Shown here: one piece after another, positions 54,201 to 63,593 of the stretch
Position numbering within the stretch: position 1 is the stretch's first letter
Layout of the letters: every line of letters begins with the position of its first letter
NCBI RefSeq assembly: GCF_023169885.1
Contig: NZ_AP025516.1
Span: 248,001-312,000, forward strand
DNA: 64,000 nt
Source of the DNA: Desulfofustis limnaeus
GTDB lineage: Bacteria; Desulfobacterota; Desulfobulbia; Desulfobulbales; Desulfocapsaceae
Reading direction: 5' to 3'
Made by a program: the position numbers and the translations under genes
The notes under the pieces: generated by a model
What the model was told of the DNA's origin: nothing
The model's input: the letters and a program-made list of their open reading frames with translations, nothing else
The model's database searches: none

Positions 54201-55912
54201 TATTCAGCGTCTCCTCTGATCTGTAGGGTGAACTGGTCGCTCGGCTCTTCAGCCGGGCCTTGCAGGGTGGTCCGGGCGATCCACAGGTCATGGTTTGCGC
54301 CATCGGTGTTGAAACGCAGCACGTTGCCCGTCGCCCAGCCGGCGCCCCAGCCGCGATAGTCGATGAAGAAAAACGGTTGGTTAGTGGCCGGGTTGACCGG
54401 CTGGCAATCGTTGTAGATGTAGCCGTCAGCGACAACGCCGTATTTCTCGCCGATGATCTGGAAGTGCTCGGCAGAGTCAAATACCAGCGCCCAGCGCTCT
54501 TTCACCGCGCCGCTATTGGTTACCAGCACCGGATAGTTGATCTCGTTATAGTTGGCGCTGGTGGCGTCCCCGATCAGGTCGTCGGACCAGACGCCGCTCC
54601 AGGTCTTCTGGTCGAAGAGATTAAAGGCCCGCGCCTGGAGATCGCCAAACAACAGCGCCGAGCTGACATAGGTGCCGGCCACCGGGTAGCTGTTCTGCAG
54701 GCCGGACGCGACGGTCAGCTGGCCGTTGATCTGTACCCCGGAGACGAGCGCCATATCCTCGACCCGGTGCGAGCAGATGATGGGATAGGTGAAGCCGGAC
54801 AGATCAAGCGGGTCGGCCATGGTCAGCAGCTGCGCGTCCTTGTCGAAGGTGTACTTGGTGGATGGCACCCGCAGCGGCGGGCTGCTCGAATCGTACAGCT
54901 CGACGCTGGCGACCCCGATCCGGCTGAGCGTGATCTCCTGACCGGCCGACAGCGGGTTGGGCAACTCGTCGTTCTGCGTGTTATGCACGACGATCACATC
55001 GCCGGTCTTGACGATCGGCACCCGGCCGTCGGATGGCAGCCGCACCGGATCAAGACCGATCAGATCGGCGTTGAGCGGGATATAGGAATAGACGACGCAG
55101 GTGTATGTGATTGAATCGGCGAATACCTCAAGCGGCTTGAAGATATAGCCTTCGCCGTCAACGTCTTCCGGGTAATACCAGTCTTCCTCGATATAGCTTC
55201 CGTCATCAAAGACATCCTCGCCAAAATCGAGCACCACGATACCGGTCTCATAGTCGACCGCACCGCGCACCTTGTTGCCGCTGATGTAGCCGTCGAAGCC
55301 GACGCTGCCGGTGACCGTCTGCCCGTCGAGCGTGGTGGCGATGATGGACAGTGAGCCGGGCCGGATCGGCGCGCCCGGTGTGCGGTAAGTGACGGTGGCG
55401 ACCAGCTGGTTGCCGATCCGCCCGGTCAGCGATTTGACCTCAATGGTGTTGCTGCCGCCGTCCAGCACATCCAGCGTCACCAGGCCGGTGGAATAGTCGA
55501 TCTGCCCGGCCAGCGCGCCCAGCCCGGTGACCGGGTCGGGGTTGCGGTACAGCTTGCCGAGCCGGTCGATATAGCGGTTGCCGGCCCACTCAAAGAGCAC
55601 CGAACCGGGCTGGATGGTATAGCCGACATGGTTCTGCAGCAGCTTGAGCTGGTAGGGCTGGGCGTCGATCAGCTCGTTGGCGGTCTCCTGGGCGGCGGTA
55701 TCAAGGGCGTAGGAGGCGGCCATATCCTGAACGTGACCGATATGCTCCAGCGTCTGCGAGCCGGACCGGTACGAGGTCACCGTCTCCATGGCCCGGTAGG
55801 TGCCTTCCGTCGCCTGCTGCGTGGCGGCCAGCATCTCCCGATAGGCTTTGACCTTGTTGAACGCCGCGTGCCATTTGTCGTTACTCGCAAGCCCGGTTAC
55901 TCGTACTGGCAT
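54200..55912 (-). CDS. Phage tail protein with beta-module repeats (shorter)
   Basis: 570 aa. An N-terminal helical segment (residues 1-95) is followed by two copies of a module: (P-G-S ... G-x-[IV]-[DN]-Y-x-T-G-x-[VL]-x-[LF]) at about 99-150 and 182-230. The C-terminal 300 residues are a beta-rich region that does not repeat. Shares the module with the 669-aa protein next upstream. Probably part of the tail tip. Confidence 0.65.
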   Translation of the reverse strand: MPVRVTGLASNDKWHAAFNKVKAYREMLAATQQATEGTYRAMETVTSYRSGSQTLEHIGHVQDMAASYALDTAAQETANELIDAQPYQLKLLQNHVGYTIQPGSVLFEWAGNRYIDRLGKLYRNPDPVTGLGALAGQIDYSTGLVTLDVLDGGSNTIEVKSLTGRIGNQLVATVTYRTPGAPIRPGSLSIIATTLDGQTVTGSVGFDGYISGNKVRGAVDYETGIVVLDFGEDVFDDGSYIEEDWYYPEDVDGEGYIFKPLEVFADSITYTCVVYSYIPLNADLIGLDPVRLPSDGRVPIVKTGDVIVVHNTQNDELPNPLSAGQEITLSRIGVASVELYDSSSPPLRVPSTKYTFDKDAQLLTMADPLDLSGFTYPIICSHRVEDMALVSGVQINGQLTVASGLQNSYPVAGTYVSSALLFGDLQARAFNLFDQKTWSGVWSDDLIGDATSANYNEINYPVLVTNSGAVKERWALVFDSAEHFQIIGEKYGVVADGYIYNDCQPVNPATNQPFFFIDYRGWGAGWATGNVLRFNTDGANHDLWIARTTLQGPAEEPSDQFTLQIRGDAE

Positions 55913-55928
55913 AACAAACCCCTTGTGG

Positions 55929-57938
55929 TTAAGCCGTTGGGATACTGCGCGAGGCGTATTGCACGGTGGTGAACGCCTGCCGCCAGGTCTCCGCCACTTC
56001 TAGTGTCACGTTGAGGCTACCGGCCCCGGTGATGTAATCGATGGTCCCGGTGACGGCCTCCACTTCGGAGCTGCCCGGCCAACTCGGATGGCTAGCCGGT
56101 TTGTCGACCGTAAACGCAGGGGCGCTCAGATTACCGGCCCCGTCATCGACCACCGTCACCAGCTTGGCCAGCCCGGCGATGGTCATGGTGAAGGTGAGGT
56201 TCAGCGTGCCGGGCTTGATCGGTGAGCTGGGCAGCGAGAAATTGATGGTGCCGGAGCCGCCGGGCAGGGCGGCGTCGACGTACGGGTATTTCTCATAGTC
56301 GATCTCATACTGGCCGCCGGCCACGATCAGCGAGGCCGGACGGAACACCAGCTTGCCGGTGGCGTAGTTGATCGAGCCGGCGGCGTCGCCGGTGATGACC
56401 CCGCTGCCGTTGTCGACGGCGGTACCGGTCGAGGCCACCCCGACCGGCCAGGTGATGGCGACGCTGCCCGGTTTGACCGGAGCGCTGGCCAGCTGGTGGA
56501 CGATCTCGGGAATATCGACGGTGACCGTGCCGCTCAGATCGACGGTCTCGATCGGGTTGGCCCAATTGAAGAGGATGACCGTTTCCGGATCGGGCAGCGC
56601 CCCGCAGGTCACGATGATCGAGCCGGTCAGGTAGTTGATCGTGCCGCTGCCGGTATTCGCGATATCCGGCACCAGGTAGCCCTTGCCGTCGTCGCGCAGC
56701 CGGTACCATTTACCCTGGGCCATGAAATCGACCCAGACCGAGCCGGGGATCGGCAACGGATTGAGGATAGCCACATAGTTGTAGCCGGGCTGCGGCCCCA
56801 CCAGTCCCTCGGTGGTCGACGGCACGCGCAGCACCTCGACCCCGACGACGGCCGTCATGGTCACGGTCGCCGAAAACGAGCTGGCGATCTGCCGGAAGGT
56901 GACCGCGCCCGTCGAGTAATCGACCAGGCCGCGCTGGTCCTCGCCTTCGTAGAGCACGCCGTTGCCGTCGTCGGTGAAGTTCCGGCCGTTGCTCGTCTGG
57001 ACGGTCAACGAACCGGGCTTGATGCCGGTGCCGAAATAGAGCTGGGCCTCGTTCTGGACGGTGAACGAGGAGGCGGTGACCGTCTGCTGCTGGCCGCTGC
57101 CGATCACCGGGCCGGCCTCGCCGACCGACAGGTCGACCATCGGCGCTTCGCCCTGGGCGGATGGCACCAGGTGGGTATAGATGGAGTCGACCAGCAGCGA
57201 GATGTCGCCCTGGTTGATCTCCTGGGTGGGCAGCATCACCCCGTAATACTTGGCGGCGTCGGAGACGAGCGTGGTGTAGACCGAGGTCGGCAGGGCGTCG
57301 TTGCGGCTCACCTCGATACCCTTGAAGGTGTAGCGCAGCGGGTCGCCGATCTCGAGCTTGAGCACCTCGCGGTTGAAGGAGAGCGCCTGGGTGTATTCGC
57401 TGGTGGCGAACTCGGCCGTGGTCAGCTCCACCTTGGTGATCCGGACGTATTGGTATTCCTCGTTGGCCAGCCCTTTGTTGTTAAACAGCACCAGCACGTC
57501 ACCGACACCGGGCGAGCCTGAACCCTTGATCTGAAAGAGCATGACGGAGCGCGCCCCGGCCGGCTGATCGCCCCACAGCCAGCCGGGGTAACGCGGCCCG
57601 AGCGTCACGTAGGATTCCAGCCGGTTCCGCGCCGCCGTCCGCTCGTCGTGGGGATCGCCGGTGGTGAACATGCAGACGTTGACCTTGGGGTCCGCCGCCG
57701 GCTTGGAGAGGATGACATGAGCGCCCGAATAGGTCTCTTGGTCCGGCGTGTTCACATGGACAAAGGCCTTGCGCAGACTCACCCGGCCATAGACCCGGTC
57801 GAGCCGGGAGATATCGGGAAAGAGGTTGTTGACGTTGCCGTCGACGATTTCGATACCGGTCATCCGGCCGCCGCCGTCGTCGTTGTCGGTGAGGCGCTGG
57901 GACGCCATCAGTTTTACGTCTTCGGTATAGATCGGCAT
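55929..57938 (-). CDS. Phage tail protein with four beta-module repeats (longer)
   Basis: 669 aa. The first 290 residues are unique. Four modules follow at about 305-350, 395-445, 487-535 and 574-645. Each has K/P-PGSV or PGTL, then D[DN]G-x-G, then [ILV][DN]Y-x-TG-x-[LVI]. The module pattern is shared with the 570-aa neighbour. It reads like a tail-tip shaft built of short repeats. Confidence 0.7.
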   Translation of the reverse strand: MPIYTEDVKLMASQRLTDNDDGGGRMTGIEIVDGNVNNLFPDISRLDRVYGRVSLRKAFVHVNTPDQETYSGAHVILSKPAADPKVNVCMFTTGDPHDERTAARNRLESYVTLGPRYPGWLWGDQPAGARSVMLFQIKGSGSPGVGDVLVLFNNKGLANEEYQYVRITKVELTTAEFATSEYTQALSFNREVLKLEIGDPLRYTFKGIEVSRNDALPTSVYTTLVSDAAKYYGVMLPTQEINQGDISLLVDSIYTHLVPSAQGEAPMVDLSVGEAGPVIGSGQQQTVTASSFTVQNEAQLYFGTGIKPGSLTVQTSNGRNFTDDGNGVLYEGEDQRGLVDYSTGAVTFRQIASSFSATVTMTAVVGVEVLRVPSTTEGLVGPQPGYNYVAILNPLPIPGSVWVDFMAQGKWYRLRDDGKGYLVPDIANTGSGTINYLTGSIIVTCGALPDPETVILFNWANPIETVDLSGTVTVDIPEIVHQLASAPVKPGSVAITWPVGVASTGTAVDNGSGVITGDAAGSINYATGKLVFRPASLIVAGGQYEIDYEKYPYVDAALPGGSGTINFSLPSSPIKPGTLNLTFTMTIAGLAKLVTVVDDGAGNLSAPAFTVDKPASHPSWPGSSEVEAVTGTIDYITGAGSLNVTLEVAETWRQAFTTVQYASRSIPTA

Positions 57939-57942
57939 ACCA

Positions 57943-58344
57943 TCATCCTTGCGTCGTCTCTTCTTTCATCAGCAGCCGCAGCGCGTGCAGCAGGTAGATA
58001 TCGGTGTCCGCCGGCGGGGTCATCTTGGTCAGCGACTCGGCCTCGATCGGCCGACCGTCGGCGTGGCGAAACAGCACCGTGAATGTCCGGTCGTGCAGGC
58101 TCAAGCTCATCTCCAGCCCCGGCTGCGCCGCCTTGGCCTGCAGGGCCAGCACAACGGCCCGCGTCGTCCAAGCCCAACCCTCGTCGCCCACCAGGGTGAT
58201 CGGCCGGCCGGCCTGCTTGGTGGAGACGTCGAGCAGCAGCGCTCCGGTGATGGAGAACCCCTCCTCCTGCTGCACCGGCGTCCAGTCCGTTTCGTCCTGC
58301 CACCACAGGTCATCGGGCAGGGTGATGTCGTCGAGCGTGATCAT
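57943..58344 (-). CDS. Phage tail-region protein
   Basis: 133 aa. It overlaps the tape measure gene by an ATGA junction. The sequence LDDITLPDDLWWQDETDWTPVQQEEGFSITGALLLD is a small beta domain that resembles baseplate-linking proteins downstream of tape measure genes. Function not assigned. Confidence 0.6.
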   Translation of the reverse strand: MITLDDITLPDDLWWQDETDWTPVQQEEGFSITGALLLDVSTKQAGRPITLVGDEGWAWTTRAVVLALQAKAAQPGLEMSLSLHDRTFTVLFRHADGRPIEAESLTKMTPPADTDIYLLHALRLLMKEETTQG

Positions 58345-61300
58345 GCCGTGCGCATCCCTTCTTTTTCCAGCACCCTGAGCAGCGCATCGATATCCTGCTC
58401 GCCGCCGCGCAGGCTGCCGCCGGCAAAGCGCAACTCATGCACCCTGGCCGACCCGCCGGCCCCGGCCGTCCCGTCTCCCGTTCCACCGCCGCCGCCGGCG
58501 ATCGCCGCCAGCCGGCCGCGCACCGTCGCCCCCAGATCGCCCAACCCGGCGTCGGCCGGCAGCGCCTGCAGGGCGTTTTTGGCGGCGGCCTGCTGCAGCG
58601 CCTTGGAAATAGCCAACCCCAGCTCGCCGGCGGACTTCACCCCGGCGTAAGCGGCCCGGTCGCCCTGTGCGGCGCCGATCTTTCCGGCCCCGCCCTTGAG
58701 CGATCCGTAGGCTTCCCGCGCCTGGTCGGCCAGCGCCTGGGCTTCTTCCAGGTTGCCCGCTTTCATCGCCTCCTCGGCGGCCTGCTGATATTCCTTTGCC
58801 GCCTTGGCCTTGGCGCGCCAGCCATGCTCCTCGGTGCGATGGCGGCCGCCCAACTGGTTCAGCTCGTCGGCCAGGCTCTTCTCCCGGCCGGCAATATCGT
58901 CCTGGATCTGCTTGACGTTGTCGGCATAGGTCTGCCAGCCGGTCTTGGCCTGATCCAGGGCGTCGGTCTCAGCCTCCGCCCGCGCTTCGGCGGTGCTGTC
59001 GGCCAGCATGGTCTGCTGGCTGTCCCGAAAAACCTGTTCGGACTCTTCGGCGGCTTCCTCCACCGCCTGGCTGGTCTCTTCGACGGCTTTCCCGATCGGC
59101 TCGAACTGCGATTTTTCAACAGGTTCTTGCGTAACAGCCGCTTTCGGGGCATACCCGTGACCGGCCTTCTTTTTTCGGGCCGCCCGCGCCTGGGCCTTGG
59201 CTTCATCTTCGAGCGCTTCTTTCTCGCGGCGTTCTTCCTCTTCCCGCTTCTTCTCTTCAGCGAGCCGGTATTTTTCTTCCTCGGCGGCCTTCATGCGCCG
59301 TTCCAGCTCGGCCTCGTCGGTGGCGGCCTGTTCCCTGGCAGCGGCCTTCTTCCGGTCCGCTTCCTGCTTTTTGCGGGCTGCCTCACGCTCCTTTTCCGCC
59401 GCTTCCTCGGCTTTCTTCCGGGCTTCTTCGGATTCAGCCTTGGCCTTGGCCTCCGGGTCGGCGGCGGCCTTCTCTTCCTCCTGGGAGGGCAACCCCCGGT
59501 TCTTGCGCCAAGCGTCCTCGGCCTCCGCCTGTTTCTGCTTCAGCTCTTCGTCGGTCAGGTAGGGAGAGAACTCGTCTTTCTTCTTTTCCGCCGCCTCGGT
59601 GTCGAGCACCGGAGCTTCCGGTGCGGGTTCGGCCGCGGGCTTCGCCTCGGCTTCTTTTTTTGCGCGATCGGCCGTCGTCTCTTCTTTCTCTTTGGACTTG
59701 GCTTCCTTGCGCTCCTGGTCCTTGCGGTCGATCTCTTCATACGATTTGTCAAGCGCGTCCTTGGCGATCTCGATCTTGCGGTTAACGGCCTCCACGTCGC
59801 CGCCGGTGAGGATCGCCCACATCTTCTGGGCAGCCAGACCAATTCGATCGAGAGAATAAGCCATACCCACCCCGGCCTTCTGCACGATGGCGAACTCTTT
59901 ATTGGCCCATGAGCCGACCGCCCAGCCGGCAGTTGCCGCGCCCAGCACGCCGAACGCCTTGGAGAGCAGCCCGACGCTGCCGACCGATCCGGTCAGCACG
60001 GTCTTGAGTTTGCCGAGCTGGCCCATGGCCGCCGAAGCCCAGCCGGACAGGTTGGTCTTGGACAAGACGCCCGCCTGGGTCGCCAGGGCGCCCATGTCCA
60101 CGCCGAGCAGTTTCAGCACCAGAGACAAGGCCAGCAACGGCCCCTTGACCCCGCCGACGGCAAGCATCGCCAGCCGGGCCGCCAGCGCGATACCCTTGAG
60201 CGAGACCAGCGCCGCGACCAGCAGGGTGACCGCCTTGGTGATCCCCGGATAGGCGGTGGCCAGGTCCGTGATCATGTTGAACATCCCGGTCAGCCCGTCG
60301 AGCACCCCGGCGAGCACCGGCAGCAGATGGGTGCCCAGGGTGATCGCCAGCCCGGAGATTGCCGACTGAAAATTACGCCAGGAACCGACCAGGTTGTCGT
60401 TGATCAGATCCGCCATCTCTTGGGCGCGGCCGGCGGCGTCTTCGTTCGCCTTGGTGAGCCGCTCGACGTTGTCGATCTGCTGACTCATGACGATCGCCGC
60501 CGTGCCCGCCTCGGTGCCGAAGATCTTGTTCGCTTCGGCCAGACCCATATTGGCGTCGCGCAGCCGCTGCATGGTCTCCACGAAATCGACGCTGCCGTCG
60601 TTGTTGCGGGACACCTGCACGCCCATCCGCTGCAGCGTCTCCTCAGCTTCCGTAGTCTGGCTGGCGAGCTTGGCGAGCATGGTCCGCATCGAGGTGCCGG
60701 CCATGGTGCCCTTGATGCCGTTGTCGTGCAGCACACCCATGGCCGCCGCCGCTTCCTCCAGCGGGACGCCCAGCGCCGCTGCGGCCGGGGCGGCGTACTT
60801 CATTGCTTCGGCCAACTCGGTGACGGTGGAGTTGGACCGGGTGCTGGTGTTGGCCAGCACGTCGGTGATCCGGGACAGGTCGCCGATCGTCAGACCCAAA
60901 CCGCCCATGATATTGGTGATGTAATCGGCCGATGCGCCCAGCTCGATCCCGCCGACCAGCGCCAGGTTGAGCGCCGGGCCGATGGCGGCGATCGATTGTT
61001 CGGCGTTCAGCCCGGCCATGGACAGCATCTTCATGCCCTCGGCGGCCTGGGCGGCCGAGAACTCGGTCTGCCGGCCCAGCTCCTGTGCCCGCGCCGACAT
61101 CTTGTCCAGCGTCTCGGCGGCGGCCCCGGTGATCGCGCCGATCTCGGCCATCTTGCGCTCGAACCCGGCCGCTTCCAGGACCGGTTTGCCGACGGCCGCC
61201 AGGCCGGCTAGGAACTTGGCCAGCTTTTCCGTCACCGTCTCGGCGGTCCGGCCCAGCACGGTGGTGTCGACCTCGGCCTTGCGGGCTTTCTCGCCCAGGG

Positions 61301-61508
61301 TCGCCACCTTCTTGCCGCCGGTGGCAGCGGAGTCGCCCAGCCGCTTGACGCTTTTCTCCGCCCCGTCCGCACCGCTGCTCATGCCGCCGAGAGCCGTGCC
61401 GGCCTTGCCGGACATGGCGCTGACGGCCGCCCCGGTGTCACCGAGCGCCCGCTTGAAGGCCTCGGTGTTCAGGGTGAGAAAAAGTTCCAGATGATCGTTG
61501 GTGCTCAT
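58341..61508 (-). CDS. Phage tail tape measure protein (TP901 type)
   Basis: 1055 aa. The N-terminal 330 residues contain the TP901 domain with FERKMAEIGAITGAAAETLDKMSARAQELGRQTEFSAAQAAEG, followed by hydrophobic helices (about 395-480). A long Lys/Glu-rich helical segment (about 600-800; EEARKKAEEAAEKEREAARKKQEADRKK) follows. Length predicts tail length; at about 1.5 angstrom per residue it would give a tail near 160 nm, an inference. It follows the chaperone genes and begins the tail-tip block. Confidence 0.88.
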   Translation of the reverse strand: MSTNDHLELFLTLNTEAFKRALGDTGAAVSAMSGKAGTALGGMSSGADGAEKSVKRLGDSAATGGKKVATLGEKARKAEVDTTVLGRTAETVTEKLAKFLAGLAAVGKPVLEAAGFERKMAEIGAITGAAAETLDKMSARAQELGRQTEFSAAQAAEGMKMLSMAGLNAEQSIAAIGPALNLALVGGIELGASADYITNIMGGLGLTIGDLSRITDVLANTSTRSNSTVTELAEAMKYAAPAAAALGVPLEEAAAAMGVLHDNGIKGTMAGTSMRTMLAKLASQTTEAEETLQRMGVQVSRNNDGSVDFVETMQRLRDANMGLAEANKIFGTEAGTAAIVMSQQIDNVERLTKANEDAAGRAQEMADLINDNLVGSWRNFQSAISGLAITLGTHLLPVLAGVLDGLTGMFNMITDLATAYPGITKAVTLLVAALVSLKGIALAARLAMLAVGGVKGPLLALSLVLKLLGVDMGALATQAGVLSKTNLSGWASAAMGQLGKLKTVLTGSVGSVGLLSKAFGVLGAATAGWAVGSWANKEFAIVQKAGVGMAYSLDRIGLAAQKMWAILTGGDVEAVNRKIEIAKDALDKSYEEIDRKDQERKEAKSKEKEETTADRAKKEAEAKPAAEPAPEAPVLDTEAAEKKKDEFSPYLTDEELKQKQAEAEDAWRKNRGLPSQEEEKAAADPEAKAKAESEEARKKAEEAAEKEREAARKKQEADRKKAAAREQAATDEAELERRMKAAEEEKYRLAEEKKREEEERREKEALEDEAKAQARAARKKKAGHGYAPKAAVTQEPVEKSQFEPIGKAVEETSQAVEEAAEESEQVFRDSQQTMLADSTAEARAEAETDALDQAKTGWQTYADNVKQIQDDIAGREKSLADELNQLGGRHRTEEHGWRAKAKAAKEYQQAAEEAMKAGNLEEAQALADQAREAYGSLKGGAGKIGAAQGDRAAYAGVKSAGELGLAISKALQQAAAKNALQALPADAGLGDLGATVRGRLAAIAGGGGGTGDGTAGAGGSARVHELRFAGGSLRGGEQDIDALLRVLEKEGMRTA

Positions 61509-61511
61509 CGG

Positions 61512-61915
61512 CTAACGTTTGCTCAAAGCGGTGATGGCGGTTACGAAGCAGCTCCAGCCGTAGTGCCAGGCATCGACTCCATGACCTGCCTGTACGACTC
61601 GGCAAACAGCTTCGGCAAGTTCTGTGTGACAATCGCCGACAGGCCGACGAGCATTCCTCTGAGGCCGAGCTTGTCGGCGATCCCTAAAAAAGCGCTGTTC
61701 ACCTCGACAAAGGCGTCCACGATCTGCTCGATCTCCGACGGCCACAAGTCCTGCAGCTGTTTTCCGTCGGGCAGACTGACACAGTCGCTGATCAAAGAGA
61801 TCATTTCGCCGGCCTTGTCGGTCGCGTTCAACGCCCGGTACAAGGCGAACGGGCTGACCTCCTTGACGGTCACCTCGCCGACTTCCTTGACGGTGATGAT
61901 AAGTGACTTACGCAT
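61512..61915 (-). CDS. Tail assembly chaperone, -1 frameshift-extended form (inferred)
   Basis: The zero frame gene (61541-61915, 124 aa, listed separately) stops at 61541, but the -1 frame is open to 61512 and codes for WHYGWSCFVTAITALSKR at its end, four bases before the tape measure. A short -1 extension next to the tape measure is the lambda gpG/GT-type arrangement. A standard slippery heptamer was not found by eye, so the slip point is unknown and the extended form is a hypothesis. Confidence 0.4.
61541..61915 (-). CDS. Tail assembly chaperone (gpG-like)
   Basis: 124 aa, mostly helical, with acidic and hydrophobic alternation (MRKSLIITVKEVGEVTVKEVSPFALYRALN). Its position directly between the tail-tube and tape measure genes is diagnostic for tail chaperones of siphoviruses. 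No enzyme motif. Confidence 0.75.
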   Translation of the reverse strand: MRKSLIITVKEVGEVTVKEVSPFALYRALNATDKAGEMISLISDCVSLPDGKQLQDLWPSEIEQIVDAFVEVNSAFLGIADKLGLRGMLVGLSAIVTQNLPKLFAESYRQVMESMPGTTAGAAS

Positions 61916-61954
61916 GGCGTTTTACTCCTTGGTTAACGGCGGGTTAACCGGCTA

Positions 61955-62713
61955 TCAGCTGAGCCAGATATGCTGCATCGGATGATCCTTGCCGGTCGGC
62001 GTTTCCAACGCCCCCTCGAAGGTGACCGAAACGAACTCCTCGCCGATCAGGCTGAAGTTGGAGGTCGGGGCCAGCCGCATCTGGTAGATCTCGGAGATGA
62101 AGTTGCGGCCGTCGGCGAAGTTCTGCCCGTCCAGCTTGACCCGAATGCGCACATTGGCTTTGGTCATTCCCTTCATGATCGTACCGTTGACCGCCGCCTT
62201 GGTCAGGGTGACGCGCACCGTCGCCCCTTCGGCAATGGCCCCGCCCGACTTGGCCATGATCATCCCCAGGCGCGGGTTGATCTCGTAATCGGTGCCGGCC
62301 GCATAGGTGGCGGGGTCGGTGTCGGTGTCCTCGGTCACCACCACGTTGCTGATCATGTAATGGCCGAGCTCCACCCACTTGTCGGGGATCGTCACCACCG
62401 CGATCGGCGTGCTGACGTCGCCGGCCTCCTGGGTCAGCGCCGTATTGGTGCCGAAGAAGGCGGCGGCGAACAGGGCCTGGTCGAGTTGGCCGAAGGTGAT
62501 GGTCGCCGTCATCGGCTTGGGCAGCGTCACGCTGGCGAGCACCTGGCCGTAGTTGCTGCGGCCGTGCGCCGTCTGTTCCTTGCGCTCGGAATCCGGCTTG
62601 GGCGTGAACTCCGAGCAGTCGCCCTTCAACTCCAGGCCGGTCGGCTCGCCGGTATCACTGAGGATGTCGAGATAGGCATCGGCCGCGCCGATAAATGAAA
62701 ACGGGGTACTCAT
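61955..62713 (-). CDS. Major tail tube protein
   Basis: 252 aa. The sequence SFIGAADAYLDILSDTGEPTGLELKGDCSEFTPKP starts a tube-fold; the middle has YMISNVVVTEDTDTDPATYAAGTDYEINPRLGMIM, typical of phage tube subunits. No sheath gene lies beside it, so the tail is non-contractile. Strong AGGAGG site upstream. Confidence 0.82.
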   Translation of the reverse strand: MSTPFSFIGAADAYLDILSDTGEPTGLELKGDCSEFTPKPDSERKEQTAHGRSNYGQVLASVTLPKPMTATITFGQLDQALFAAAFFGTNTALTQEAGDVSTPIAVVTIPDKWVELGHYMISNVVVTEDTDTDPATYAAGTDYEINPRLGMIMAKSGGAIAEGATVRVTLTKAAVNGTIMKGMTKANVRIRVKLDGQNFADGRNFISEIYQMRLAPTSNFSLIGEEFVSVTFEGALETPTGKDHPMQHIWLS

Positions 62714-62724
62714 AGCTTCCTCCT

Positions 62725-63150
62725 TTACAGGGTCGTCAGGGTCGCGAACCGGACCTCGTAGACGACCCGCGTTTTATCGAATTTCTCCACAAACCGGGTG
62801 CCGGCCGCCGTCAGGTATTTCACGCCCCGGCACGGCTGCCAGCCGACCCCAGCCGCGTTCACCTGTTCCACCAGATCCAGACCCTCGGCCGGCGTTCGGG
62901 TTAGCTCGAGGATGACGATCACCGACCAGTAGCGGTTGAGCAGCTGGCCGGTGTGCTGCTGCAGGCTCGACGCCGGTTTCTGCGGGTAATCGCCGGAGAA
63001 CAAAACCACCGCCGCCGGCAGCCGGGTGGCGGCGGCCATGGCCTCGTCGAGATCCTCCATGCCGACCACCGACTTCAGCGCCGGCACCTGCTCCCTGATC
63101 CGCTCGATCAAAGCCGCCAGCTGCTCGGCCACACTCAGCACCGCCGCCAT
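62725..63150 (-). CDS. Tail terminator / gp37-like protein
   Basis: 141 aa. N-terminal helix (LSVAEQLAALIERIREQVPALKSV) then a beta core with AVVLFSGDYPQ and GRYWSVIVILEL-like (RYWSVIVILE) segments; this shape matches tail-terminator/DUF1834-like proteins that lie before tail tube genes. It starts one base before the DUF1320 gene's end. Confidence 0.65.
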   Translation of the reverse strand: MAAVLSVAEQLAALIERIREQVPALKSVVGMEDLDEAMAAATRLPAAVVLFSGDYPQKPASSLQQHTGQLLNRYWSVIVILELTRTPAEGLDLVEQVNAAGVGWQPCRGVKYLTAAGTRFVEKFDKTRVVYEVRFATLTTL

Positions 63151-63579
63151 CTAAAAGCCCTCCAACAGTCCGCCCGAGCCGCCGAACACCTTGCCGCTCG
63201 AGGCGGCGAGCGTCTGACCGGGCGGTTCCTCTTTCTTGCCTGCCGCGCCGAAGCCGATCTGGCCGGTGCTGATCTTCACCAGCACCGCCAGATCCGCCTG
63301 GTACTGCTTGTCCCACACCTCCGGCACCTGGTTGCGCCGCCGGTAGAGAAAATAGACGGCCAGGTTGGCGGAGATGGTCCGAATCAAACCCGGCACCGGG
63401 TCGAGCGGCACCGTGCGCTGCATGCCCACATAACCGTCGATCACCCGGTCCGCCTGGTCGATCGCCGCCGCGATGGTGGCACCATCAACCGCCGAGGCGT
63501 CGTCCTGATCGTTCGACAGGCGGATCAGGGTCTCTTCCGGCAGCAGGGTTACCAAGTCGGCAAGCTGTGCGTAGGCCAT
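63151..63579 (-). CDS. DUF1320 (Mu gp36-like) protein
   Basis: 142 aa. The N-terminal AQLADLVTLLPEETLIRLSNDQDD and central ADRVIDGYVGMQRTVPLDPVPGLIRTISANLAVYFLYRRR are the DUF1320 signature. In Mu it lies between capsid and tail genes and is probably a head-tail connector. This supports the Mu-type identity of the prophage. Confidence 0.87.
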   Translation of the reverse strand: MAYAQLADLVTLLPEETLIRLSNDQDDASAVDGATIAAAIDQADRVIDGYVGMQRTVPLDPVPGLIRTISANLAVYFLYRRRNQVPEVWDKQYQADLAVLVKISTGQIGFGAAGKKEEPPGQTLAASSGKVFGGSGGLLEGF

Positions 63580-63593
63580 CGTCAGTCCCCGGA

